DNA of 64,000 bases, from assembly GCA_903875215.1 (NCBI GenBank), contig CAIQVH010000038.1, positions 36,981-100,980 of the forward strand. The letters run 5' to 3'. Positions 17,832 to 27,239 of this stretch are shown in pieces. Numbering within the stretch: the stretch's first letter is position 1; each line of letters starts with the position of its first letter. Source of the stretch: an uncultured Anaerolineae bacterium. Its GTDB lineage: Bacteria > Chloroflexota > Anaerolineae > Anaerolineales > Villigracilaceae. Below the pieces are notes generated by a model. That model was not told where the DNA came from. It saw only the letters and a list, made by a program, of their open reading frames with translations, and searched no databases. The position numbers and the translations under genes are program-made.

Positions 17832-18632
17832 ATGCCTGAACTGCCCGAAGTCGAGACTTTTGTCCGCAGCCTGCGCCCGGAACTGGTCGGGCGCACAATC
17901 CTTGCGGCCAACTTGTTGTGGAAACGCACCCTGGCCGCGCCCTCGCCACCGGAATTTGCCGGGCAAATCACCGGGCAAAAGATCAACGGTCTGACGCGCC
18001 GCGCCAAGTATCTCCACTTGGAACTGACCGGCCTGCACCTGTTCATCCATCTGCGCATGAGCGGTGACCTGTGCATGCGCCCACTGCCGCACACCCCAGC
18101 GCCACACGACCGGCTGATTCTGGAACTTTCGGATGGGCGCGCACTGATCTTCAACGACGCGCGCAAATTTGGGCGTGCCTGGCTGACCGCCCATCCGGAG
18201 GACGTGACCGGCCACCTCGGCCCGGAACCCTTCGACCCGGCTTTCACACCCGAGGTTTTGCACGCCAACCTGCATCAACGCCGCCGCCAGATGAAAGCCC
18301 TGCTGCTCGACCAGGGCTTCCTGGCCGGGCTGGGAAATATCTACACCGACGAGGCATTACATTTGTCCGGGGTGCATCCGCTGCGGCTTTCAGATACAAT
18401 CAGCCCTGCCGAAGCAGAAGGCTTGCACCAGGCAATTCAAACCGTTTTGCTCACCGGAATCAAGAACAACGGCGCCAGCATTGACTGGGTCTATCGCGGC
18501 GGCAATTTTCAAAATTACTTTCGTGTCTACGGTCGCGCCGGGCAGCCCTGCCCCGTCTGCGGCACAGCCATTAAGCGGATTGTAGCAGGCCAGCGCGGTA
18601 CGCATTTTTGCCCCAACTGTCAGGTGATATGA
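17832..18632 (+). CDS. mutM: Formamidopyrimidine-DNA glycosylase (Fpg)
   Basis: 266 residues. Base-excision repair enzyme removing 8-oxoguanine. The processed N-terminus MPELPEVETFVR carries catalytic Pro2 and Glu3, the helix-two-turn-helix region includes GLGNIYTDEAL, and the C-terminal zinc finger is CPVCG with FCPNCQ. The start at 17832 is forced by the requirement for Pro at position 2; it lies one base after the prs stop. Confidence 0.95.
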   Translation: MPELPEVETFVRSLRPELVGRTILAANLLWKRTLAAPSPPEFAGQITGQKINGLTRRAKYLHLELTGLHLFIHLRMSGDLCMRPLPHTPAPHDRLILELSDGRALIFNDARKFGRAWLTAHPEDVTGHLGPEPFDPAFTPEVLHANLHQRRRQMKALLLDQGFLAGLGNIYTDEALHLSGVHPLRLSDTISPAEAEGLHQAIQTVLLTGIKNNGASIDWVYRGGNFQNYFRVYGRAGQPCPVCGTAIKRIVAGQRGTHFCPNCQVI

Positions 18633-19360
18633 TGGCACTCACACTCACTCCCGGCACTTTTCTCATCATCCTGGCGATCACCATCGCCATCTCCCTGGGC
18701 GCAGGCTACGCAGTCAGCAAGTTTGAAGAGCACCCAGCCCTCGCGCCTAAAGATTCAGCCGATCCCACCACCCAGCTGCCGGTCGTGCCCGAGGAACACA
18801 CCATTCTCAACGTCACGATTGATAAAAGCCTGGCCTGGCACCTAGAACTGGACGGAGTCCGGGTGCAGGTTGGAAATCTGACAGCGGAACAGCGCACCCG
18901 GCTGGTGAATGTCCTCGTCCAGATTCGGCCGTGGGTGGAGGGAAAACCCGCCCCGGCACTGGCTTCTCCCGCCCCCACTCCCGCCGCGCCCCGTCAAACC
19001 GGCCCACTGCCGCCCCTGGCCACCAGCGCCACGCGCACCCAACCGCTGCCAGGCCTGCCGCCCGGCGAAGCGCCCAAAATTGATATCGGGCGCGGCTTCC
19101 GCAGCCTGATGACCAGCGATCTGAAAAAACTGGACAAAGTCGCACCCGTTTCCATCGTGGCCCTGATCGACGACTTTTTGCAAAAACGGCTGGAAGTCTC
19201 GCCACTGACCGACCGGCAGATTCGCCTTGAAGAAGGCGCTCTCGGCGAAGTGATCGTGCTGATCGGCAAACAGCGCTACCCCGGGGTAGAGGCCGTTCCC
19301 GACCCGCAGGTGCAGACCATCATCCGCGCCGCCATCGCCGACTGGGAAAAAAGCGCCTGA
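18629..19360 (+). CDS. N-terminally anchored protein of unknown function
   Basis: 243 residues starting at an ATG that overlaps the mutM stop (ATGATG), with AGGTGAT ahead. One N-terminal helix (FLIILAITIAISLGAGYAV), a domain up to about residue 100, a Pro/Ala-rich linker (PAPTPAAPRQTGPLPPL) and a C-terminal domain of about 90 residues containing VSIVALIDDFLQKRLE. No family recognised. Its position suggests co-expression with mutM and prs but gives no function. Confidence 0.7.
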   Translation: MMALTLTPGTFLIILAITIAISLGAGYAVSKFEEHPALAPKDSADPTTQLPVVPEEHTILNVTIDKSLAWHLELDGVRVQVGNLTAEQRTRLVNVLVQIRPWVEGKPAPALASPAPTPAAPRQTGPLPPLATSATRTQPLPGLPPGEAPKIDIGRGFRSLMTSDLKKLDKVAPVSIVALIDDFLQKRLEVSPLTDRQIRLEEGALGEVIVLIGKQRYPGVEAVPDPQVQTIIRAAIADWEKSA

Positions 19361-19381
19361 GCGACCATCGTAAGAGTAAAA

Positions 19382-19408
19382 AAAACGGCGAGTTCAACTC
19401 GCCGTTTT
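19382..19408. terminator. Terminator hairpin between convergent genes
   Basis: An 11-bp stem AAAACGGCGAG with a TTCAA loop and its exact complement ending in TTTT. It lies between the anchored-protein gene and the universal stress gene, overlapping the last codons of the latter, and can serve both strands. Confidence 0.8.
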
Positions 19409-20245
19409 CGTTTCTTGCGCCACAAAACGCGCTGTCAGGATTGGACATTCTGCGCTTTCGGCCACCTCGGCGGTGACATTCGGGCCGACCATTTGCCGCA
19501 GGCCGTGAGCGCTGTACGGCGAGCCCATGCAAACCAGGTCATAGCCGCCCGCTTTCATCTCCGCGCGGATTTCCTCGACGGCATTGCCCTGACGGGTGAT
19601 CACTCGCACCGTCACCTGCGATTGCAGCGCAGCCTGAATGGCCTTGCGCAGCGTCCGCCCGGGCAGGGTGTCGCTTTCAGCCAGGGTTTTCCAGTGGGCG
19701 CGAATGTTCTGAGATTCGGGATAGTCCCGCTCCACTTCGGGAACAACAGTCAGCAGGGTGACGGATGCGCCCACCATGCGCGCTACACTGACGCCAAGGT
19801 GCTCGGCTGTCAGACCGTATTCCAGCCCGCCCAGGCAGATCAGCATCTTCTGCAGCGGGATGCGCGCCACTGGAATGTACAGGATCGGCTGGCTGATTTC
19901 GGCCATCAGGTGCCGGAAAGAGCGCCCAACCAGGAAGCGCTTCAGCGCCGGGCGCCCGAGCGGGCCGACAATGATCAGGGTTGGAGTCTGTTCAGCCGCC
20001 TTGCGCGGAATCACGTCTTCGGCCAGGCCGGTTTCCAGCTGCAGGGTGTAGCTCAGCCCGCTTTCCTGGAACAGGCTGACAGCGCGGCCAAATATCTCTT
20101 CCACATTGGACTCAGCCTCGGGCGTTTCGAGCAGGCCCACCAGGGTCAGCCGGGCCTGCATCCGGGTTGCCATCCAGGTGGAGTATTCGATCGAGGGCCA
20201 GGTGCTTTCATGGCCATTGGTAAAAAGCAGCAGATTGGGTGTCAT
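19394..20245 (-). CDS. Tandem universal stress protein
   Basis: 283 residues made of two UspA-like domains. The second ends with the ATP-binding type motif YDLVCMGSPYSAHG and an ECPIL-type strand (AECPILTARF); the first has TLIIVGPLGRPALKRFLVGR. Stress or nucleotide-sensing role in the cytoplasm by family. It overlaps the chromate transporter subunit upstream by four bases (ATGA), so it is the last gene of that operon. Confidence 0.85.
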   Translation of the reverse strand: MTPNLLLFTNGHESTWPSIEYSTWMATRMQARLTLVGLLETPEAESNVEEIFGRAVSLFQESGLSYTLQLETGLAEDVIPRKAAEQTPTLIIVGPLGRPALKRFLVGRSFRHLMAEISQPILYIPVARIPLQKMLICLGGLEYGLTAEHLGVSVARMVGASVTLLTVVPEVERDYPESQNIRAHWKTLAESDTLPGRTLRKAIQAALQSQVTVRVITRQGNAVEEIRAEMKAGGYDLVCMGSPYSAHGLRQMVGPNVTAEVAESAECPILTARFVAQETKTAS

Positions 20246-20778
20246 TGGAACAGGATCACTCCCATAACGCCCGCACCCAGCAGAACCAGCGGAGCGGGCA
20301 GATCAAACCAGAAGGCCACAGCGGCCAGCGCGGCAATCAGCAGGGTACGCCTGCGAATTTTTTTATTGGCGCCAGTGCGGAACAATTCCCAGGAGACGGT
20401 GACCAGCAGCGCGGCCACGGCAGGGCTCATCCCACCGACAAAACGGTTCAACCATTCTTCATGCTGAAAATACTGCAAGATGGCCGCCAGGATGAGCATC
20501 ATGACCGTCGGCGGCAGGATGGCTCCCAGCAGGGCGGCCAGCACACCGGGGATGCCCGCGGCAGCATGGCCGACGAACATGGCCAGCTTGAGGGCCTCAC
20601 TGCCCGGTAAAACATTGGACAGGCCCACGGCTTCCACGAAGAGTTCCTCGCTCATCAATTTGCCCGCGGCCTCGTCGTACAGCAGGCCGAGCGAAGCCGG
20701 CCCTGAAGGCGAGAGCAGGTTGATCTTCAAAAACATCCAGAACAGCTTAAGCCAGGTGGAAAGGTTGGGCCGGTTCAT
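20242..20778 (-). CDS. Chromate transporter family protein, short-chain subunit
   Basis: 178 residues, one half of the usual 380-residue ChrA. SPSGPASLGLLYDE, NVLPGSEALKLAMFVGH and GIPGVLAALLGAILPP are family signatures, with about five to six helices. Short CHR proteins act as pairs encoded next to each other, and the partner gene overlaps it by ATGA. Chromate/sulfate exchange is the family role; real substrate unknown. The ATG at 20778 is set by the overlap and the family N-terminus. Confidence 0.85.
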   Translation of the reverse strand: MNRPNLSTWLKLFWMFLKINLLSPSGPASLGLLYDEAAGKLMSEELFVEAVGLSNVLPGSEALKLAMFVGHAAAGIPGVLAALLGAILPPTVMMLILAAILQYFQHEEWLNRFVGGMSPAVAALLVTVSWELFRTGANKKIRRRTLLIAALAAVAFWFDLPAPLVLLGAGVMGVILFQ

Positions 20779-21290
20779 TTCAACAACAACACTCCCGCCA
20801 GGCCAGCCACCAGCACGACGATACGCGCCGGCGCATCGAGAAACATGGCGACAAGACTCAAGCCTCCGATCGCCCAACCGAGCGGGGTGGTTTGTCCACC
20901 CTTGGAGAAGATTTTCCAGGCCGCAAACAGCATCAAAACCGATATGGCGGGCGTCAGCCCTTCCACGAAACGCCCCACCCAGGCTTCGCGCCGCAGGCGA
21001 TGCAATATGGCGACGACGCCCAGGATGATGACCGTCGGGGGGAGAATGGACCCGGCCAGCGCCACCAGCCCGCCCGGAATGCCGCCCGCCGCGTACCCGA
21101 TATACATTGCCAGCTGAATCGCATCGCTGCCGGGCAGGACTGCCGAAAACGCCACCGCCTGGACGAACTGGCCCTCGGTGACAAAGCGTCCGACCGCCTC
21201 GCCGTGCAGCAGCCCAACCGAGGCCGGGCCGGAGGTGCTGAGCAGGTTGACTTTCAGGAAGGTGAGAAAAAGGGAGAGCAGATTATCCAT
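20775..21290 (-). CDS. Chromate transporter family protein, short-chain partner
   Basis: 171 residues, similar over its whole length to the next gene (STSGPASVGLLHGEA, VLPGSDAIQLAMYIGY, GIPGGLVALAGSILPPT). The two therefore form the split, antiparallel pair typical of two-gene CHR transporters. Located 11 bases downstream of elp3 on the same strand. Confidence 0.85.
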   Translation of the reverse strand: MDNLLSLFLTFLKVNLLSTSGPASVGLLHGEAVGRFVTEGQFVQAVAFSAVLPGSDAIQLAMYIGYAAGGIPGGLVALAGSILPPTVIILGVVAILHRLRREAWVGRFVEGLTPAISVLMLFAAWKIFSKGGQTTPLGWAIGGLSLVAMFLDAPARIVVLVAGLAGVLLLK

Positions 21291-21301
21291 AACAGGGTGG
21301 A

Positions 21302-22969
21302 TTACAGGTCCTTCACCAGGTAAAGTTCTCCGCGGCTAAAGCCGCGATCCAGGTAGTATTGGCGCGTTCCGACCGCCGAAATGACCGCCAGCCGCCTGAA
21401 ACCGCGCGCGCGCGCGGTGTCTTCGGCCTGTTGCAGCAGGCGGGTTCCCAGGCCAATATGCTGGGCCGCGCCACTGCCCTCCACGCCAACCGGCAACGAC
21501 TGGCCATAGACATGCACTTCGCGGATCAGCGCGGCACCTTCCAGGTCAGCCAGGCCGGTGGCGGGAGCCGCGGCGGTAGGCAGGGAAAGGCGGATAAATC
21601 CGGCTACGTGGTCGGTGGGGGTGACGAAGGAAAGGAAATGTTCCTCGGCGCAGGCGGCGGCGTAGGTCAGGTCGTCCAGGCGCAGGGTGGGGGCTTGCAC
21701 CTGCGTTCCGCGCACTTCGCGGCAGCGCAGGCAGTTGCAGTGCGTCCCGCGTTTTTTCATCTCGGCGTGAATATCCTGCCGCAGGCTGGTGCGTTTGTTG
21801 CCTTCGACGACGTTGGTGGACGGGATGTCCCGAATGACACGGTTGATGCGGCAATAGCGCGGGACGGTCGGTTTGATGTCAGCGATCAGGTCAATCAGCT
21901 GGGCGGTAGTGTACGGTTGAAACTGGCCGCGCTGCCAGACTTCGTACAGTTCGGCGTTGGCGAGCAGTTGATTGGGGTAAATTTTGATCTCGTCGGGGCA
22001 GAAATCCGTCCACAGGCGGGCAAAATCGAGACGGTCGCTTTCGGGGCTGGCGCCGTGCAGGTTGGGCATCCAGTGCAGGACGATCTTGAATCCGGCGGCA
22101 CGCAGCAATGCCACGGCCCGGCGCGTGGCGGCCACGTTGTGGCCGCGCTTGTTCATCTCAAGGATGCGGTCATCCAGGCTTTGCGCGCCCATCTGCACCT
22201 TGGTGACGCCTAGGTGGCGCAGCCAGGCCAGTTCGCGGGGCGTGATTTCGTCGGGGCGGGTTTCGATGACCAGTCCCACGTTGCGATGCGGGGCGGTTTC
22301 GTTGAGGGCCTGGGCGGCGGCCAGGTCGCCCTCACCCGTACTCCCTCTCCCGGTGGGCGAGGGGAACTCCCTTCCCCCTTGGGGGGAAGGGTTGGGGATG
22401 AGGGTTTCGTTCATCGCGTCAAAACAGCGTTTGATGAACCATTCCTGGTAGTCGCGGCGGTAGGCGCTCCAGGTGCCGCCCAGGATGAGCAGTTCTATTT
22501 TATCGGTCGGGTGGCCGAGGTTTTCGAGCGCTTCGAGGCGCGAGCGCACCTGGGTGTAGGGGTCAAAGTTATGTTCCAGCCCGCGCATGGCGCCGGGTTC
22601 GTCGGGCAGGTAGCTTTTGGGCATGCGCACATCGGTTGGGCAGAAAATGCACTTGCCGGGGCAGGGATAGGGCTTGGTCAAAACGGTGACAGTGGTTACG
22701 CCTGAAAGAGTACGCACCGGCTTCATGCGGATGCGTTCCAACAAGCCGGGATCCGGTTGAATGACCCCGCTGGCCGTCATCTCGTGATAGGCAGCCACCA
22801 GCGCCGCCTTGGAGAGCACCTGCCCCCCCGGCTGCGGATGTTCGCGCAGGGCGTCCATCGGATCGGCGCCATGAATGACATCATCCAACACGATTCGCGC
22901 AACGCTGAGTTTTTGCGGCGTGAGGGTATTTTGCTGTCTCCAGCGCTGTTGGCGTTCGGAAAGTTCCAT
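21302..22969 (-). CDS. elp3: Elp3-family tRNA U34 modification enzyme (radical SAM plus GNAT)
   Basis: 555 residues. The radical SAM cluster motif YPCPGKCIFCP is near residue 105; the domain continues through VGLVIETRPDEI, TKVQMGAQSLDD and PNLHGASPESD. A Cys cluster HCNCLRCREV follows, and the C-terminal GNAT domain ends HIGLGTRLLQQAEDTAR. Elp3 attaches a carboxymethyl-type group to wobble uridine using acetyl-CoA. About 25 residues after CFDAMNE (LIPNPSPQGG to STGEG) are encoded by an inserted palindromic repeat; the frame stays open. Confidence 0.93.
   Translation of the reverse strand: MELSERQQRWRQQNTLTPQKLSVARIVLDDVIHGADPMDALREHPQPGGQVLSKAALVAAYHEMTASGVIQPDPGLLERIRMKPVRTLSGVTTVTVLTKPYPCPGKCIFCPTDVRMPKSYLPDEPGAMRGLEHNFDPYTQVRSRLEALENLGHPTDKIELLILGGTWSAYRRDYQEWFIKRCFDAMNETLIPNPSPQGGREFPSPTGRGSTGEGDLAAAQALNETAPHRNVGLVIETRPDEITPRELAWLRHLGVTKVQMGAQSLDDRILEMNKRGHNVAATRRAVALLRAAGFKIVLHWMPNLHGASPESDRLDFARLWTDFCPDEIKIYPNQLLANAELYEVWQRGQFQPYTTAQLIDLIADIKPTVPRYCRINRVIRDIPSTNVVEGNKRTSLRQDIHAEMKKRGTHCNCLRCREVRGTQVQAPTLRLDDLTYAAACAEEHFLSFVTPTDHVAGFIRLSLPTAAAPATGLADLEGAALIREVHVYGQSLPVGVEGSGAAQHIGLGTRLLQQAEDTARARGFRRLAVISAVGTRQYYLDRGFSRGELYLVKDL
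22329..22404. repeat. Palindromic repeat inserted in frame inside elp3
   Basis: 76 bases bounded by CCCTCA and its complement TGAGGG, with inner arms CTTCCCCC/GGGGGGAAG and CCCTC/GAGGGG. The base composition (runs of C and G) is unlike the surrounding codons, and translates to a low-complexity Pro/Gly/Ser/Arg segment. It resembles the small dispersed palindromes found between genes in many genomes. Confidence 0.75.
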
Positions 22970-23008
22970 TGGGTAATAGGTAAAGGGTATTCGGTCTTCG
23001 AAGCCCGA

Positions 23009-23356
23009 TCAGCCCATGGGGTAGCGCAGAGGCTGGCCGCCGATGAGATGCATGTGCAGGTGGAAAACCGTCTGACCGGCGTGGGCATTGGTATTGACGA
23101 TCAGGCGGTAGCCGCCCAGGGCAATGCCCTCCTGCGCGGCGATTTTCCCGGCTGCGAGAAACAGGCGCCCGAGTACGGCTTCGTCCTCGGCGCTGGCCTG
23201 GTTGACCGAGACGATGTGGCGCCTGGGCACGATGAGAATGTGGGTGGGCGCCACGGGGTGAATATCCCGAAAGGCAGTCACCTGCTCGTCCTGGTAGACG
23301 AGGGCAGCGCTGGCTTCGCCGGCGGCAATTTTGCAAAAAATGCAAGCCGACTCCAT
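23009..23356 (-). CDS. HIT family nucleotide hydrolase
   Basis: 115 residues, the full length of an Hint/HinT-like protein. [10 protein letters not shown] at the start, [16 protein letters not shown] in the middle and the histidine triad HLHMH near residue 103 are diagnostic. Hydrolyses purine phosphoramidates or adenylated compounds in the cytosol. The ATG at 23356 gives the family N-terminus ([10 protein letters not shown]) and lies two bases from the stop of the deacetylase gene. Confidence 0.93.
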   Translation of the reverse strand: MESACIFCKIAAGEASAALVYQDEQVTAFRDIHPVAPTHILIVPRRHIVSVNQASAEDEAVLGRLFLAAGKIAAQEGIALGGYRLIVNTNAHAGQTVFHLHMHLIGGQPLRYPMG

Positions 23357-23358
23357 GC

Positions 23359-24654
23359 TCACGGCCCCACAACCGGCATCGGCCCGTATTTGGGGGCGCA
23401 AACGATGTCGTAGTATTCAATTTCATCGGCGCGGGCCATTTCGGCATGCGCGGCGGCCTGGCTGCCTATGTTGCGGATTTTATCCAGCTCAGCGCTGAGC
23501 TGGCTGGGCCAGTAGCGCGGCAGGGTCAGCAATGGGTCGCCTGCCGGGCCTTCGGGCAGGTAAACCGGGCGCTGCGGGTCGCTCTGATCGGCCTGGGGCA
23601 CCCAGTTGAACATGACCGGGCCGCGCGGGTTGATGGTGAAGCCGATCCGATAGCCAGCAGCGCGCGCGAACTGGACGGGTTTTTTGCCAAAGCCACCGCC
23701 GGGCCAGATGATGGCGACCGGTTTGCGGCCAAAATGTTCTTGCAGGGTTTGCATGGAGAGATCCAGTTCCTGGTGCAGGTATTCGTCGCTGGAGTTGTCA
23801 TCCATGGGGATGTTGTGGAAGTAGCCGTGCGATTCGACTTCGAAGTAGCCGCTGGAGTAGTAATGTTCGATCTGGGCCCACAGGTTGGGGTAGGTGCCGG
23901 CCTGTGGGTCGCCGGCGACGTTGGTGGCCGGTTTTTTATCGGTGGTATCGTCGCCGTAGCCAATGGGCCAGGCCAGGGTCATTTTCCAGTTGTTGTCCTC
24001 CAGGATGGGCTGGAAGATGCCGTAGGCGGTGCCGGGGCGGCGGTCATCGAGGATCATGACGAAAGAGCGCGGCGGGATTTTGGTGTTGAATTCGAGGAAG
24101 TCGGCCAGCTGGCTGGCAGAGATGGCTTCAAAGCCCTGGTCTTTCAGGTCTTTGATCAATTTTTTGAGCTGCGGCTTGGTGATCTCGTTGGGGTCGGAGA
24201 TGTTTTCATCGGGGATGCCGTGGAACATGATCGGGATGACGATGGTTCCGGGGGCGGCGTTGGCGGGATCCCATTTGGAGCGCAGGTATTGGCAGGTGTC
24301 GGCCAGGTAGGTGTGGGGAGTGTCTATCGGGTTGAGCAGTTCGGTGGTGAAGGCAGCCGGCAGAGGCGGAGGCGTGCGGTTAGGGTCGAGGGTCGGGCTG
24401 GGCAGAGGCGTCGGCGTGGCGGTGGGCAGGGCGGCCTGGGCGGTCTGCGAGGCGCCGGCGAAGATGGTGGCGACGGCCTGGGTGCTGGCGGCGCTGATAT
24501 CCACGGTGGGAGCGGTTGGCTGGGATGCGCCCCCATTCGGGGCCAGGCAGGCGGCCAGGGTAACGGTCAGCAGGCCGATGAGGAGGCTGGGGATCCACCT
24601 GGAAAAGATTGGGGCGGGTGGGCAAGCCGGAGTTTGTCTGGAGTGTGAAGTCAT
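23359..24654 (-). CDS. Polysaccharide deacetylase-family lipoprotein
   Basis: 431 residues. A signal peptide with lipobox LAAC (Cys near 36) is followed by a Thr/Pro-rich linker and a catalytic domain: [25 protein letters not shown] and [15 protein letters not shown], then [12 protein letters not shown]. These match NodB-like motifs 1-3, with the Asp-Asp pair in LDD and the metal His pair in SHGYFH. It would act outside the membrane on cell-wall or capsule glycans. Co-directional with ino1 and the HIT gene. Confidence 0.82.
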   Translation of the reverse strand: MTSHSRQTPACPPAPIFSRWIPSLLIGLLTVTLAACLAPNGGASQPTAPTVDISAASTQAVATIFAGASQTAQAALPTATPTPLPSPTLDPNRTPPPLPAAFTTELLNPIDTPHTYLADTCQYLRSKWDPANAAPGTIVIPIMFHGIPDENISDPNEITKPQLKKLIKDLKDQGFEAISASQLADFLEFNTKIPPRSFVMILDDRRPGTAYGIFQPILEDNNWKMTLAWPIGYGDDTTDKKPATNVAGDPQAGTYPNLWAQIEHYYSSGYFEVESHGYFHNIPMDDNSSDEYLHQELDLSMQTLQEHFGRKPVAIIWPGGGFGKKPVQFARAAGYRIGFTINPRGPVMFNWVPQADQSDPQRPVYLPEGPAGDPLLTLPRYWPSQLSAELDKIRNIGSQAAAHAEMARADEIEYYDIVCAPKYGPMPVVGP

Positions 24655-24710
24655 GCGTTCGATTTTAACCGATAAAACCATTCTACCCGCAGGCACTGCT
24701 CTCGAAAATG

Positions 24711-24739
24711 GCAGGGGCGACCCGATGGGTCGCCCCTGC
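24711..24739. terminator. GC-rich hairpin after ino1, member of a dispersed repeat
   Basis: A perfect 13-bp stem (GCAGGGGCGACCC) with a GAT loop just beyond the ino1 stop. No T-run follows, so termination is not certain. A relative (AGGGGCAATCC/GGATCGCCCCT) occurs at 36654-36678. Confidence 0.55.
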
Positions 24740-24747
24740 TGCCGGAT

Positions 24748-25833
24748 TTATTCGTTGCTTTCGCCGCGAATGAAGGCTTCGGTTTTGGCGAGGCACAGAT
24801 CGTCTTTGTATTGTCTGGGCGGGGTTTTGAAGAAGTAGGAGGAGGGGCCGAGGATGGGACCGGCCAGGCCGCGGTCGAGAGCCAGTTTGGCGCAGCGCAC
24901 AGCATCGATGATGACCCCTGCGCTGTTGGGGCTGTCCCAGACTTCGAGCTTGGCTTCCAGGTTGAGCGGGACGTTGCCAAAGGTGGTGCCTTCCATGCGA
25001 ATGTAGCACCACTTGCGGTCAGTGAGCCAGGGGACGTAATCGGAGGGGCCGACGTGGATATTGTCGGGGGCCATTTCATAGGGAATCATGCTGGTGACGG
25101 CGCCGGTCTTGGAGATTTTTTTGCTTTCAAGGCGCTCGCGTTCGAGCATGTTCATGAAATCGGTGTTCCCGCCAAAGTTGAGCTGGTAGGTGCGGTCGAT
25201 GCGCACACCGCGGTCGACGAACAGGCTGGTAATGACGCGGTGCAGGATGGTGGCTCCGACCTGGCTCTTGATGTCGTCGCCCAGGATGGGCAGTCCGGCG
25301 TCTTTGAAGCGTTTGCCCCAATATTCGCTGGAGGCGATGAAAACCGGGATGGCATTGACGAAGGCGCAGCCGGCTTCGATGACCTGTTCGGCGTACCACT
25401 TGGTAGCCATTTCGGAACCAACCGGCAGGTAGCTGACGACGACATCCGTTTTGGTCTCTTTAAGCAGCCTGACGATATCGGCGGTGGAACCGGGGGCTTT
25501 TTTGATGACCTGTGACAGGTATTTGCCCAGGCCATCGTGGGTCATGCCGCGCACGACGGGCACGTTCATATGCGGCACTTCGCAGAATTTGTAGGTGTTG
25601 TTCGGTTCGGCGAAGATGGCCTCGCTCAGGTCTTTGCCAACCTTGGTGATATTGACGTCGATGCCAAGGGTGAATTCGATGTCACGGATGTGGTATCCGC
25701 CCAGGTTGACGTGCATGATACCGGGAACGGTTTCATGCTCTGGCGTGTTCTTGTAAAATTCCACTCCCTGAACCAGGGAGGAAGCACAGTTTCCTACGCC
25801 GATAATGGCGACGCGGACTTTATTCTTGCTCAT
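24748..25833 (-). CDS. ino1: Myo-inositol-1-phosphate synthase
   Basis: 361 residues, the short prokaryotic type. NAD-binding [18 protein letters not shown] at the N-terminus, [27 protein letters not shown] and the catalytic-region motif [12 protein letters not shown]. It converts glucose 6-phosphate to inositol 1-phosphate for inositol lipids or compatible solutes. ATG at 25833 is favoured by homology; AAGGAG lies 11 bases upstream, a long but acceptable spacing, with an alternative in-frame start seven codons earlier overlapping that site. Confidence 0.93.
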   Translation of the reverse strand: MSKNKVRVAIIGVGNCASSLVQGVEFYKNTPEHETVPGIMHVNLGGYHIRDIEFTLGIDVNITKVGKDLSEAIFAEPNNTYKFCEVPHMNVPVVRGMTHDGLGKYLSQVIKKAPGSTADIVRLLKETKTDVVVSYLPVGSEMATKWYAEQVIEAGCAFVNAIPVFIASSEYWGKRFKDAGLPILGDDIKSQVGATILHRVITSLFVDRGVRIDRTYQLNFGGNTDFMNMLERERLESKKISKTGAVTSMIPYEMAPDNIHVGPSDYVPWLTDRKWCYIRMEGTTFGNVPLNLEAKLEVWDSPNSAGVIIDAVRCAKLALDRGLAGPILGPSSYFFKTPPRQYKDDLCLAKTEAFIRGESNE

Positions 25834-25931
25834 ATGGGTGGGGTCTCCTTGCATGGCTTAAGATATTCGCCTTCCGGCTGGGCGGTGGGCATGGGAAAGA
25901 GGCGGGGTATCGGCTGGGAAGGCGGATGAAG

Positions 25932-25937
25932 TATAAT
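25932..25937 (+). promoter_or_regulatory. -10 element of the histidine kinase operon
   Basis: A perfect TATAAT 43 bases ahead of the kinase ATG in the divergent region with ino1. The -35 position shows only a weak match. Confidence 0.45.
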
Positions 25938-25979
25938 TTTAGGGTAATTTACTCGCCAAAACTATCGGGTTGGGATTTC

Positions 25980-27233
25980 ATGGACGCACAACTGGAACGG
26001 CTTCAACGATTGATCGAGGTAGGACGAAAACTCAGCATGGTGCCCGAGTTAAGTTCGATGTTGCAGCTCATCATCGGAGTGGCGCTCAGGCTGACTGATT
26101 CGGCCGCCGCCTCCATCCTTGAGCTGGATCTTGATGGAAAGAACCTGCATTTTAAGGCCAGCCTGCCCGTTCAGGAGGCCCTGAACAGCCTGGTCATCCC
26201 GGTGGATGAAAGCATCGCCGGGCTGGCTTCCAAACAAAAACAAGCTGTGGCTGTGACTCACGTGGCGGCCTCGCCCGTGCATTATAAGATTGCCGACGAA
26301 TTGAGCGGTTTTCATACCCACTCGATCCTGGCCTGCCCGATCCTGTTCCGCGGAGAACTGCTGGGAATCATCGAGGTAGTCAACAAGCTTGGTGGTGCCG
26401 ATTATAACGGCGAAGATGTCACTATTCTAGAGACTCTTTCGGCGCACGCGGCACTGGCCCTGCAAACTGCCCGCTTGCAAACCCTGTTGGAAACAACCCG
26501 GCAAGAAGCTGAACGCCTCGATAAAATGAAAACAGATTTTGTGGCGATTACTTCTCACGAACTGCGCACTCCGCTGGGGCTGATCCTCGGCCATTCCACA
26601 TTTTTGCGTGAAATGGCCAGCACAGAATACCAGGCCCAACTGGATACCATCATCCGCAACGCCATGCGCCTGAAGGAGATCATCGACAGCATGACCGTGG
26701 TCGACAACTTTCAGAGCGGCATGGCACTCGTGCGCCGCCGGACGGTCTCGATACGCGCACTGATCAGCGCGGCCTTTACCGCCATTCAAAAAGAAGCCGA
26801 AACCAAGCAGCTGACTCTGACCTTCGAAAACGACGAAAGCGAGCTGATGATCGAGGGCGACGCCGGGAAAATCGGCATCGCCATTCACAACCTGATCAAA
26901 AATGCCGTCGTCTTCACCAATGCCAGCGGCAGCGTGTCCGTCCTGGCCGAGGAAGTGCCCGGCTACGTCAAAATCACCATCAAGGATACCGGCATCGGCA
27001 TCCCGGCCAGGGACCTGCCGCACATCTTTGAACAGTTCTACCAGGTCGAATCGCACCTGACCCGCCGCCACGGCGGCATGGGACTCGGGCTTTCCGTCGC
27101 CAAGATGAATATTGACCTGCACGGCGGCCGCCTGTGGGTCGACAGCGTGGAAGGCACAGGCAGCACCTTCACCGTCATGCTCCCTCTCGATTCCGCCCAA
27201 CCCCAGGGCGGGAACAAAGCCTTCATTGACTGA
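25980..27233 (+). CDS. GAF-domain sensor histidine kinase
   Basis: 417 residues, soluble. A GAF sensory domain covers about residues 15-165. The HisKA dimerisation helix holds the phosphoacceptor in ITSHELRTPLG; the N box is HNLIKNAVVF; G boxes are DTGIGIPARD and GGMGLGLSVA. No response regulator is adjacent. The ATG at 25980 (MDAQLERLQRL) is chosen over one 18 codons upstream, which would lie on top of the -10 element. A carbohydrate kinase gene follows six bases later. Confidence 0.9.
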   Translation: MDAQLERLQRLIEVGRKLSMVPELSSMLQLIIGVALRLTDSAAASILELDLDGKNLHFKASLPVQEALNSLVIPVDESIAGLASKQKQAVAVTHVAASPVHYKIADELSGFHTHSILACPILFRGELLGIIEVVNKLGGADYNGEDVTILETLSAHAALALQTARLQTLLETTRQEAERLDKMKTDFVAITSHELRTPLGLILGHSTFLREMASTEYQAQLDTIIRNAMRLKEIIDSMTVVDNFQSGMALVRRRTVSIRALISAAFTAIQKEAETKQLTLTFENDESELMIEGDAGKIGIAIHNLIKNAVVFTNASGSVSVLAEEVPGYVKITIKDTGIGIPARDLPHIFEQFYQVESHLTRRHGGMGLGLSVAKMNIDLHGGRLWVDSVEGTGSTFTVMLPLDSAQPQGGNKAFID

Positions 27234-27239
27234 GACTGA

